NCBI GenBank assembly: GCA_023456105.1
Contig: JAEYAO010000009.1
Location: forward strand, 1-18,323
Origin: Pseudomonadota bacterium
GTDB taxonomy: Bacteria > Pseudomonadota > Alphaproteobacteria > Caulobacterales > Caulobacteraceae
Reading direction: 5' to 3'
Length of the DNA stretch: 18,323 nt
Shown: in pieces, positions 1 to 7,490 of the stretch
Numbering within the stretch: position 1 is the stretch's first letter
Layout: every line of letters starts with the position of its first letter
The notes under the pieces: generated by a model
The model's input: only the letters and a program-made list of their open reading frames with translations
Database searches by the model: none
Told to the model about the DNA's origin: nothing
Made by a program: the position numbers and the translations under genes

Positions 1-171
1 GGCGAGGCCGCCTCGGCCGCCGGCGCCGCCCCGGCCAACGGCGCCATGACCGATCCCGCCATGAACAACGGCGCGATGACCGGTTCGGCCACGACCTCGG
101 GCGCGACGGCTCCGGCCGGCTCGGCGACGACCACGTCGCCCGCCACCACCACGCCGGCGCCGGCTCAGTAA
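1..171 (+). CDS. C-terminal fragment of an Ala/Thr/Pro-rich protein
   Basis: The frame is open from the window edge to a TAA at 169-171 and encodes the last 56 residues of a protein that begins outside the window. The visible part is low complexity: Ala, Gly, Thr and Pro dominate, with repeated short units such as NGAMT and TTTSPATTTP. It contains no catalytic motif. Such tails are common in secreted or envelope-linked alphaproteobacterial proteins, but the function cannot be read from this piece. A strong hairpin terminator follows 19 bp after the stop, which supports this as the real gene end. Confidence 0.6.
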   Translation, partial: GEAASAAGAAPANGAMTDPAMNNGAMTGSATTSGATAPAGSATTTSPATTTPAPAQ

Positions 172-190
172 GCCACGCCGACAAGTATCA

Positions 191-217
191 GGGGCCGCGT
201 TCTCGCGGCCCCTTTTT
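191..217 (+). terminator. Rho-independent terminator
   Basis: A perfect 9-bp GC stem (GGGGCCGCG paired with CGCGGCCCC) with a TTCT loop is followed directly by five T residues. It ends the transcript of the Ala/Thr-rich gene and isolates it from mnmC, which starts 45 bp further on. Confidence 0.9.
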
Positions 218-262
218 CGCGCCTGGCTCCCGTCGAGGCGAGCGGAATGGTAAGCGCGAGCC

Positions 263-2086
263 ATGACCTCCGACGACCTCTCGCCTCGCCTGCATTGGAC
301 GGAGGCGGACGAGCCCCGCTCCGGCCGCTTCGGCGACGTCTACTTCTCCAAGGACGACGGCCTGGCGGAGACCCGGGCGGTGTTCCTGGCCGGCTGCGGC
401 CTGCCGGAGGCCTGGGCGGAACGGCGCCGGTTCACGGTGGCCGAGCTCGGCTTCGGCTCCGGCCTCAACATCGCGGCCCTGCTGCAGGAATGGCGGCGGA
501 CCAGACCGGCAGGCTCGCGACTGCACGTCTTCTCCGTGGAAGGTTTCCCCCTGAGCGCCCCAGAGGCGGCGCGCGCCCTGTCGGCCTTTCCCGACGTGTC
601 GGAGGCGGCGCAGGCGTTGCTGTCCGCCTGGCCCGCCGTTACGCCGGGCTTTCACCGCATCGATCTGCCCGGCTTCGACGCCGTGCTGGATCTGGCGGTC
701 GGGGATGTCGAGTGGGCGCTGGACGCGTGGAGCGGATGCGCCGACGCCTGGTTCCTGGACGGCTTCTCGCCCGCGCTGAATCCCGGCATGTGGTCGCCCG
801 GGGTGCTGCGCCTCGTGCGGCGGCGGTCCGCCCCCGGCGCGCGCCTGGCCACCTTCACCGTCGCCGGTGCGGTGCGGCGCGGTCTCGCTGACCATGGCTT
901 CGTCGTCGAGAAGAGGCCCGGTCACGGCCGCAAGCGCGAGCGGCTGGAGGCCCGCCTGCCCGACCGCGCCTCGTCCCCGCCCGCCGATCCGCCTCGCGTC
1001 GCCGTGATCGGAGCGGGCGTGGCGGGCGCCGCGGTCGTCAGGGCCTTGAACAGCCTCGGCGTCCGTTCCGTGCTGATCGACAAGGAAGGGCCGGGCGCCG
1101 GCGGATCAGGCTTCCCCGCCGCCCTCGTCACGCCGCGGCTGGACGCCGGAGACGCCCTCATCGCCGGTCTGCACGCCCAGGCGCTTGAGCGGGCGCACCA
1201 GCTCTACACCGAGATTGAAGGCGCAGTGCGGGCGGAAGGGGTGCTGCAGCTGGAGCAGGCGCCCCGCGAAGCCGCCCGCTTCGCCCGCATCGCCGATCAG
1301 GCGATCTGGCGGCCAAGCGCCATGACCGTGGTCGACGCTCGGCAGGCATCCGCCATGGCCGGAGAGCTCCTGCCCACCGGCGGGCTGATGATGGCGGACG
1401 CGCTCGTCCTGCATCCGCGTGCGGTGCTCGGCGCCTGGCTGAAGGATGTGGACGTTCTATCGGCCGAGGTCCGCCGTCTCGTGCGCGGTGACGGGCTGTG
1501 GCGCCTGATCGATGCGGGCGGACAGGAGGTCGCGGCTGTGGACGTCGTGGTGATCTGCGGCGGCTGGGGCGCATCGGCGCTGCTGGAGGGCCTGAGTCTG
1601 CCGCCCATGGGACCGGTGCGGGGCCAGGCCGACTGGGTCCAAGACGAAAGCCGCGCCCCGCTCGCCTGGGGCGGCTATCTCGCGCCCACGGCCGACGGCC
1701 TCCTGTTCGGCGCCACCCACGACCGGGGCGACACCGACACCGCGTCGCGAGACGCCGACAGCGCCCGCAACCTGCAGACCCTCGCCGCCCGTCTGCCCGA
1801 GCTGGCGGATCGTGTCGCCCAAGCCGATTCCCGCCGCAGCCGCGCCGCCGTACGCGCCACCACGCCCGACCGCCTGCCGCTGTGCGGAGAGGTCGAAGGT
1901 CTTCCCGGCCTGCACCTCCTGACCGGGCTCGGCTCGCGCGGCTTCTGCGTCGCGCCCCTGCTGGCCGAACATGTGGCCGCCGTGATCTCGGGCGCGCCTT
2001 CGCCGCTGCCGGCCCCCTACGCCGCGCGCCTGTCGCCGTCGCGCCTCGCCCGCCGGACGGAACCGTTCCCACAGGCGGCGGATTGA
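263..2086 (+). CDS. mnmC: MnmC, bifunctional tRNA mnm5s2U34 methyltransferase / FAD oxidoreductase
   Basis: The 607-residue protein has the two-domain MnmC layout. The N-terminal part (about residues 10-230, DUF752/MnmD-like) carries the SAM-binding motif ELGFGSGLN (61-69) and the DAWFLDGFSPALNPGMW segment (161-177). The C-terminal part (about 244-600) is a DAO-type FAD oxidoreductase with the dinucleotide-binding motif VIGAGVAGAAV (248-258), GSGFPAALVTPRLD (281-294) and a C-terminal GLGSRGF. In the known pathway the FAD domain removes the carboxymethyl group from cmnm5(s2)U34, and the methyltransferase domain then converts nm5 to mnm5 in cytoplasmic tRNA. The ATG at 263 places the typical HW-E motif near the N terminus; an upstream SD is weak. 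Length and fusion are normal for the family. The lipoprotein gene 30 bp downstream is probably cotranscribed. Confidence 0.95.
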   Translation: MTSDDLSPRLHWTEADEPRSGRFGDVYFSKDDGLAETRAVFLAGCGLPEAWAERRRFTVAELGFGSGLNIAALLQEWRRTRPAGSRLHVFSVEGFPLSAPEAARALSAFPDVSEAAQALLSAWPAVTPGFHRIDLPGFDAVLDLAVGDVEWALDAWSGCADAWFLDGFSPALNPGMWSPGVLRLVRRRSAPGARLATFTVAGAVRRGLADHGFVVEKRPGHGRKRERLEARLPDRASSPPADPPRVAVIGAGVAGAAVVRALNSLGVRSVLIDKEGPGAGGSGFPAALVTPRLDAGDALIAGLHAQALERAHQLYTEIEGAVRAEGVLQLEQAPREAARFARIADQAIWRPSAMTVVDARQASAMAGELLPTGGLMMADALVLHPRAVLGAWLKDVDVLSAEVRRLVRGDGLWRLIDAGGQEVAAVDVVVICGGWGASALLEGLSLPPMGPVRGQADWVQDESRAPLAWGGYLAPTADGLLFGATHDRGDTDTASRDADSARNLQTLAARLPELADRVAQADSRRSRAAVRATTPDRLPLCGEVEGLPGLHLLTGLGSRGFCVAPLLAEHVAAVISGAPSPLPAPYAARLSPSRLARRTEPFPQAAD

Positions 2087-2116
2087 ACCGAAGGCCAGAC
2101 CCGGAGGCGGACGACC

Positions 2117-2527
2117 ATGCGTGCGATCACCCTGCTGCCCCTCGGCGTCCTGTTCGGCATGCTCGCCGCCTGCGCCCCCACGCCGTCAGGCGTCAGCGAC
2201 GGCGTGGAGACCGCCTCGCGTCAGTGCTTCTACACCGATCAGGTGCGCAACTTCCGCACGGCGAGCGACAACGTCCTCTACCTCCGTGACAACCGCAACA
2301 CCGTGTTCCAGCTGGATTCGGCCGGCGGCTGCTGGGACATCGGCAGCCAGTATGCGCTGACCATCACGCCCTATCTCGGCGGCGGAACCAGCCGGGTCTG
2401 CGTCGGCGACGATGCGCGGATCGGTCTTGCGACCTCAGGCCCCGGACCCCGCACCTGCCGCGCCCGCGTCACCCGCACCCTGTCGGAGGAGCAGGTCGCC
2501 GCCCTGCCGAGCCGCGATCGTCCCTGA
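2117..2527 (+). CDS. Small DUF6491-like lipoprotein
   Basis: This encodes 136 residues with a lipoprotein signal: a hydrophobic stretch (residues 4-16) ends in a lipobox LAAC, with Cys19 as the predicted lipidated residue. The mature part has a CFYTDQVRNFR start, an aromatic/Arg-rich VLYLRDNRNTVFQLD strand and four further Cys-containing strands (GGCWDI, RVCVG, RTCRARV). This pattern matches the DUF6491 family of alphaproteobacterial and xanthomonad lipoproteins as I remember it; the function is unknown. A good SD (GGAGG, 9 nt spacing) fixes the start. It follows mnmC by 30 bp in the same direction and ends 3 bp from the convergent gyrB stop. Confidence 0.85.
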   Translation: MRAITLLPLGVLFGMLAACAPTPSGVSDGVETASRQCFYTDQVRNFRTASDNVLYLRDNRNTVFQLDSAGGCWDIGSQYALTITPYLGGGTSRVCVGDDARIGLATSGPGPRTCRARVTRTLSEEQVAALPSRDRP

Positions 2528-2530
2528 TCC

Positions 2531-4948
2531 TCAGACGTCCACCGCCGCGTCCAGGGCGTTTTCCTGGATGAAGTCGCGCCGCGGCTCGACCACGTCGCCC
2601 ATCAGCTTGGCGAACAGGTCGTTTGCGTCCTCCTCGTGGTCCACCGAGACCTGCAGCAGGGTGCGGGCGTTGGCGTCCAGCGTGGTCTCCCAAAGCTGCT
2701 CGGGGTTCATCTCGCCCAAGCCCTTGTAGCGCTGGATGGACAGGCCCTTCTTGCCCGCGTCCAAGACAGCGTTCAGCAGGTCCAGCGGCCCCCGGATGGT
2801 GGTCGACTTGTCCTTGCGGCGATAGACGGCGGGCGCCTCGAACACGCCTTCGAACGCCTGAGCCCGTTCGGCCAGACGCCGCGCGTCCAGCGAGCGCAGC
2901 AGCGTCTCCTCCAGCACGATGGTCTCCGACACCGCGCGGCGGGTGCGGGTGAACACCACCGCCCCCTGCTCGCCCGTCGCGCCCGACCAGTCGCCGTCGC
3001 CCTCTTCGGCATAGAGGTTCAGGCGCTTGGCCGCCGCGGCGGGATCGCCGACCTCTTCGCCGAACAGGCCGGCCAGCGCCGCCTGTTCGATGGCGAAGGC
3101 GGGCGCGCGCTGGCTCAGGCGATCGACGCCCGCCCGGAACGCCTTGGCTTCGCGAACCAGCGACTGCAGGTCCATGCCGGTGCGGCGCTCTCCGCCTTCC
3201 AGGTCCAGCTCGGCTTCGGACGAGCCTTCCTCGATCAGATAGGCGTCCATCTCCGCCTGATCCTTGAGGTAGCGGCTCTGCTTGCCCTTGGAGACCTTAT
3301 AGAGCGGCGGCTGGGCGATATAGACGTGCCCGCGCTCGATCAGCTCGGGCATCTGCCGATAGAAGAAGGTCAGCAGCAGGGTCCGGATGTGGGCGCCGTC
3401 GACGTCGGCGTCCGCCATCAGGATGATCTTGTGATAGCGCAGCTTGTCAGCGTTGAAGTCGTCGCGGCCGATGCCGGTGCCCAGCGCCAGGATCAGCGTT
3501 CCGATCAGGTCCGACGACAGCATGCGGTCGAACCGCGCCCGCTCGACGTTCAGGATCTTGCCGCGCAGGGGCAGGACCGCCTGGTTCTCGCGGTTGCGCG
3601 CCTGCTTAGCCGAGCCGCCGGCGCTATCGCCCTCGACGATGAACAGTTCGGACTTGGCCGGATCCCGCTCTTGGCAGTCCGCCAGCTTGCCGGGCAGCGA
3701 GCTGATCTCCAGCGCCGACTTGCGCCGCGTCAGGTCCCGCGCCTTGCGGGCCGCCTCGCGGGCCGACGCCGCCTCGATGATCTTGGCCACGATCATCTTG
3801 GCCTCGACCGGATGCTCCTCGAACCAGGTGGACAGCCCTTCGCTGCACAGGTTCTCCACCGCCGGGCGCACCTCCGAAGACACCAGCTTGTCCTTGGTCT
3901 GAGAACTGAACTTGGGATCCGGCACCTTGACCGACAGAACGCAGGTCAGGCCCTCGCGGGCGTCCTCGCCCGAGACGGAGACCTTCTCCTTCTTGCCCGC
4001 GCCCGAGCTCTCGATGTAGCCGCCCATGACGCGCGTCAGGCTGGCGCGGAACGCCGACAGGTGCGTGCCCCCATCCCGCTGGGGGATGTTGTTGGTGAAG
4101 CACAGCATGGTCTCGTGGTAGCTGTCGTTCCACCACAGGGCGAGATCGAGCTCGATCCCCTCCTTCTTGCCGCGAATGACGATCACGTCCTTCAGCAGCG
4201 GCGCCTTGGACTTGTCCAGATGGCGCACGAACGCCTCCACCCCGCCCTCGTAGTGCAGCAGGATGTCGATCGGCTCGGCATGGCGCAGGTCGCGCAGCTT
4301 GATCACCACGCCCGAGTTCAGGAACGCCAGCTCGCGCAGGCGGTGCTCCAGCGTCTTCAGGTCGAAGTCGATGTGGCTGAAGGTGGTGATCGACGGAAAG
4401 AACGTCACCTCCGTGCCGGTCAGCGCCTTGCCGGTGTCCTCGCGGATCGGGGCCTCGCCCGTGACCTCCAGCGACTTGACCGTGTCGCCGCGCTCGAAGC
4501 GCATCTCGTGGCGCTTGCCGTTGCGGTAGATCTTCAGCTGCAGCCAATCGCTGAGCGCGTTCACCACCGACACGCCCACGCCGTGCAGGCCGCCCGAGAC
4601 CTTGTAGGAATTCTGGTCGAACTTACCGCCGGCGTGCAGCTGGGTCATGATGACCTCGGCGGCCGAGACGCCCTCGCCCTCGTGGATGTCGGTCGGGATG
4701 CCGCGTCCGTTGTCGGTCACCGTGACCGAGCCGTCGGCGTTCAGGATCACCTGCACCAGGTCGGCGTGCCCCGCCAGCGCCTCGTCGATGGCGTTGTCCA
4801 CCACCTCATAGACCATGTGGTGCAGACCCGAGCCGTCGTCGGTGTCGCCGATATACATGCCGGGGCGCTTGCGCACCGCATCCAGGCCCTTGAGAACCTT
4901 GATGGAATCGGCGCCGTATTCGGGCTGTTCGACGGATTGGTCGGTCAT
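2531..4948 (-). CDS. gyrB: DNA gyrase subunit B
   Basis: At 805 residues this has essentially the length of E. coli GyrB. The ATPase (GHKL) domain shows EVVDNAIDEA (48-57), DNGRGIP (79-85) and GGLHGVGV (119-126). The transducer contains QRDGGTHLSAFR (290-301). The TOPRIM metal site is seen as EGDSAGG (439-445) and DADVDG (513-518), followed by a Gram-negative-type insert (about 560-720) and the tail motif QRYKGLGEMNPEQLW (739-753). With GyrA it introduces negative supercoils using ATP. The residue at the E. coli K447 position is Arg (462, in LPLRGK), which I take as lineage-typical rather than a resistance change. The start has no clear SD, and a 139-bp leader separates it from recF. Confidence 0.98.
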   Translation of the reverse strand: MTDQSVEQPEYGADSIKVLKGLDAVRKRPGMYIGDTDDGSGLHHMVYEVVDNAIDEALAGHADLVQVILNADGSVTVTDNGRGIPTDIHEGEGVSAAEVIMTQLHAGGKFDQNSYKVSGGLHGVGVSVVNALSDWLQLKIYRNGKRHEMRFERGDTVKSLEVTGEAPIREDTGKALTGTEVTFFPSITTFSHIDFDLKTLEHRLRELAFLNSGVVIKLRDLRHAEPIDILLHYEGGVEAFVRHLDKSKAPLLKDVIVIRGKKEGIELDLALWWNDSYHETMLCFTNNIPQRDGGTHLSAFRASLTRVMGGYIESSGAGKKEKVSVSGEDAREGLTCVLSVKVPDPKFSSQTKDKLVSSEVRPAVENLCSEGLSTWFEEHPVEAKMIVAKIIEAASAREAARKARDLTRRKSALEISSLPGKLADCQERDPAKSELFIVEGDSAGGSAKQARNRENQAVLPLRGKILNVERARFDRMLSSDLIGTLILALGTGIGRDDFNADKLRYHKIILMADADVDGAHIRTLLLTFFYRQMPELIERGHVYIAQPPLYKVSKGKQSRYLKDQAEMDAYLIEEGSSEAELDLEGGERRTGMDLQSLVREAKAFRAGVDRLSQRAPAFAIEQAALAGLFGEEVGDPAAAAKRLNLYAEEGDGDWSGATGEQGAVVFTRTRRAVSETIVLEETLLRSLDARRLAERAQAFEGVFEAPAVYRRKDKSTTIRGPLDLLNAVLDAGKKGLSIQRYKGLGEMNPEQLWETTLDANARTLLQVSVDHEEDANDLFAKLMGDVVEPRRDFIQENALDAAVDV

Positions 4949-5087
4949 AGGGTCAGCAGCTCTGAAGTCCCGCAGGGGACAGGGAGGCGAGCGTACGGAC
5001 GGCGCTCGAGTCGAGACCGGCGGCAGACCGGCTTCCGTGACGCAACATATAAGAAATTATGGGCGAAAAGCGAGACTTTCCGCCGCT
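4949..5087 (-). promoter_or_regulatory. gyrB leader and probable promoter region
   Basis: This is the only AT-rich stretch between recF and gyrB. Around 5048-5062 the minus strand reads CATAATTTCTTATATG, offering -10-like hexamers, but no convincing -35 is visible. A GANTC (CcrM methylation) site lies at 5008-5012. A dedicated gyrB promoter is therefore likely, but its exact position is not determined. Confidence 0.3.
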
Positions 5088-6221
5088 TCAGCCGGGCGTC
5101 AGCGCGCCGTCCCGCACACCGACGAACTGGGCCCGTCCATCCAGCCCGGCGAACAGCTCGCGTTCGGTGCCGGTCATGAAGGCCTGCAGGCGCAAGGCCT
5201 CGATCTCGTCGAACAACGCCGCGCGTCGCCGCTCGTCCAGATGGGCGGGCGCCTCGTCCAGCAGCAGGATCGGCTGGGCGCCGGACTGGTCTTCCGCCAG
5301 GCGCGCGATCTGCGCCAGCACCAGGTTCAGCACCAGCGCCTTCTGCTCGCCTGAGGAGCCTTCCGCCGCCGGACGGCGCGTCTCGCGGTGCATAGCCGTC
5401 AGGTCCGTGCGATGCGGCCCGAACAGCGACCGGCCGGCCGCGCCGTCGCGCGCGCGGGACCGCAGCAACCCGGCGCGGACGCCCGCGGCGATCTCGTCCT
5501 CCTCCGATCCCGCGGCGGCCAACCCTTCCGCCTCGCCCGCCAAACCCAAATCGGCCTGCGGAAAAGGCCGGTCCGCGCGCGCGTCGATTGCGGCCTGCAG
5601 GGCCTGCAGGGCCGCGACCCTCGCCGAGGCCGCCCGCGCGCCCGCCTCGCCCATCCGCGCCTCCAGCGCATCCAGCCAGACAGGATCGGCCTCGCGCCCC
5701 TCCGCAGCGTCGTTCAGAAGGCGTTGACGGTCGCGCTGCGCCTTCTCATAGGCCGAGATGCTGGCGGCGTGGTCCGGGTCGGCGGCGAACACCAGCCGGT
5801 CGAAGAACTTCAGCCGCTCGGCGCGCGCATCGGAGAACAGCCGGTCCTGCTCGGGCGTCGCCCACACCGGCCGCAGGTACTCCAGCAGCCGCCCGGGCTG
5901 CGCGGTGTCGCCGTTGATGCGCACGATCCGCCGGGCCGAGGGTCCCGCAGTCTGCACCCCCGTGCCCAGCCGCACGCCGTCGTCCAGATCGACCGTCACC
6001 GCCCAAGCGCGACCGCTCCCCTCACCCGGTTCGCGTCGCCCCATCTCGGCCGCCGTCGCGCCGCGCAGGCCCTTGCCCGGGGTCAGCAGGCTGATGGCCT
6101 CCAGCAGGTTGGTCTTGCCCGCCCCGTTCGGCCCATGCAGCACCACAGGCCTGGAGGTCATCTCCAGCCGCGCCCCTGCATAGGAGCGGAAGTCGGTGAG
6201 GGCGAGGGACGCGAGGGTCAA
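5088..6221 (-). CDS. recF: DNA replication and repair protein RecF
   Basis: RecF is an SMC/ABC-like ATPase that helps load RecA at gapped DNA and works with RecO and RecR. The 377-residue protein has the conserved N terminus LTDFRSYA, the Walker A motif GPNGAGKT (30-37), the ABC signature SSGEQKALVL (289-298) and Walker B ILLLDEAPAHLD (318-329), all in the usual order and spacing. The start is a TTG at 6219-6221 preceded by AGGG five bases upstream. The next in-frame ATG (residue 21) would delete the first conserved strand, so TTG is favoured. The gene begins 34 bp after dnaN and is probably cotranscribed with it. Confidence 0.95.
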   Translation of the reverse strand: MTLASLALTDFRSYAGARLEMTSRPVVLHGPNGAGKTNLLEAISLLTPGKGLRGATAAEMGRREPGEGSGRAWAVTVDLDDGVRLGTGVQTAGPSARRIVRINGDTAQPGRLLEYLRPVWATPEQDRLFSDARAERLKFFDRLVFAADPDHAASISAYEKAQRDRQRLLNDAAEGREADPVWLDALEARMGEAGARAASARVAALQALQAAIDARADRPFPQADLGLAGEAEGLAAAGSEEDEIAAGVRAGLLRSRARDGAAGRSLFGPHRTDLTAMHRETRRPAAEGSSGEQKALVLNLVLAQIARLAEDQSGAQPILLLDEAPAHLDERRRAALFDEIEALRLQAFMTGTERELFAGLDGRAQFVGVRDGALTPG

Positions 6222-6255
6222 GCAAGCCCTAGCGTGATGAGGGCGGAGGTCCCGT

Positions 6256-7374
6256 TCACACCCGCAGCGGCATCAGCACATACTGCACGCCCGGATCGCC
6301 CGGATCGAGCACCAGGGTGGGGCTGGCGGGGTCGGCGAACTTGAAGGCGGCGTTCTCGCCGGTGATCTGGCCGGCGACGTCCAGCAGGTAGCGAGCGTTG
6401 AAGCCGATCTCGAACGGCTGGTCGGAATAGCCGATCTCGACCTCTTCCTCGGCCTGACCGGCCTCCATGTTGCGCACGGTCAGCTTCACCCGGTCGTTGT
6501 CGAAGGCCAGCTTCACCGAACGGCTCTTCTCGGCCGAGATGGTGGCGACGCGGTCAACGGCCTTGGCGAACAGGGCGTTGTCGATATCGGCCTGCTTGTC
6601 GTTGCCGCGCGGGATGACGCGCAGATAGTCGGGGAAGGCCCCGTCGATGACCTTGGAGGTCAGGCTGGCCTCGCCCAGCTGGAAGCGGATCTTCTGGGCC
6701 GAGACCTGCACCTGCACCGGCGCATTGGTGTCGTCCAGCAGGCGGCGGACCTGGTCCACGGTCTTGCGCGGCACGATCACGCCGGGGCCGCCGGCCGCCC
6801 CTTCCGGCGCGGGCGTCTCGGCCAGGGCCAGCCGGTGGCCGTCGGTGGCCACCGCCCGCAGCAGCGGCGCGCCGTTCTCGGACACGGCGTGCAGATACAG
6901 GCCGTTCAGATAATAGCGCGTCTCCTCCGTCGAGACAGCGAAGCGGGTCTTGTCGATCAGCCGCGCCAGGTCCTCCCGCGCCAGCGAATAGGTCGCGCCG
7001 GACGCATCGTTGGACATCACCGGGAAATCACCGGCCGGCAGCACCGGCAGGTTGAAGCGCGAGCGCCCGGCCGACACCACCAGGCGCGGATCGTCGCCGG
7101 AATAGGTCAGCGACACCTCGGCGCCTTCCGGCAGCTTGCGCACGATCTCGTACAGGGTGTGGGCGGGGGCGGTGATCTGGCCCTCGACGTTCACCACGGC
7201 CTCGGCGTCGTCCACCATCTCCATGTCCAGGTCGGTCGCGGCGAAGGCCAGCCGGTCGCGGCCCGCGCTCAGCAGCACGTTGGACAGGATCGGAATGGTG
7301 TTGCGGCGCTCGACCACGCTCTGCACATGGCCCAGGGCCTTGAGAAGCGCGGATCGTTCAATGGTCAGCTGCAT
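6256..7374 (-). CDS. dnaN: DNA polymerase III beta sliding clamp
   Basis: The 372-residue protein (E. coli 366) has the three-fold clamp architecture: an N-terminal domain starting MQLTIERSALLKAL, a middle domain with the FAVSTEETRYYLNGLYL segment, and a C-terminal domain ending VQYVLMPLRV, the typical clamp tail that lines the partner-binding pocket. The dimeric ring tethers polymerase III to DNA and docks MutS, ligase and Hda-type partners. The ATG at 7372-7374 has only a weak purine stretch upstream. It lies 116 bp downstream of dnaA and 34 bp upstream of recF, and the gap to dnaA holds its own candidate promoter. Confidence 0.97.
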   Translation of the reverse strand: MQLTIERSALLKALGHVQSVVERRNTIPILSNVLLSAGRDRLAFAATDLDMEMVDDAEAVVNVEGQITAPAHTLYEIVRKLPEGAEVSLTYSGDDPRLVVSAGRSRFNLPVLPAGDFPVMSNDASGATYSLAREDLARLIDKTRFAVSTEETRYYLNGLYLHAVSENGAPLLRAVATDGHRLALAETPAPEGAAGGPGVIVPRKTVDQVRRLLDDTNAPVQVQVSAQKIRFQLGEASLTSKVIDGAFPDYLRVIPRGNDKQADIDNALFAKAVDRVATISAEKSRSVKLAFDNDRVKLTVRNMEAGQAEEEVEIGYSDQPFEIGFNARYLLDVAGQITGENAAFKFADPASPTLVLDPGDPGVQYVLMPLRV

Positions 7375-7428
7375 ATCAGTTCGCCCGGCGGCGGCGCGCC
7401 CCCTGGCGCCGCTAAGAAGTGGGTGCGG

Positions 7429-7456
7429 ACACTAGCCGATCAGGCGGCCGGCGCAA
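7429..7456 (-). promoter_or_regulatory. Candidate dnaN promoter
   Basis: On the minus strand TTGCGCC (7456-7450) is followed after 13 bp by GCTAGTGT (7436-7429). This resembles the Caulobacter housekeeping consensus TTGACGS-N10-14-GCTANAWC. It lies about 55 bp upstream of the dnaN ATG. This is a pattern match only. Confidence 0.35.
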
Positions 7457-7490
7457 ACGCCCGCGCGCCGCCCGATGTGCAAGCGCCGGC
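7447..7490 (-). repeat. Inverted repeat directly behind the dnaA stop codon
   Basis: A perfect 8-bp inverted repeat, GCCGGCGC (7447-7454) and GCGCCGGC (7483-7490), encloses 28 nt and abuts the dnaA stop. In RNA it would form a GC-rich stem at the end of dnaA, but there is no T tract. It could act as a 3' stabiliser or partial attenuator. It overlaps the candidate dnaN -35. Confidence 0.35.

Noticed and set aside
2636..5179. 847-residue open frame antisense to gyrB
   Set aside because: It mirrors gyrB codon by codon in a GC-rich genome. It has Leu/Arg/His/Gln-rich composition and no domain, and gyrB is certain.
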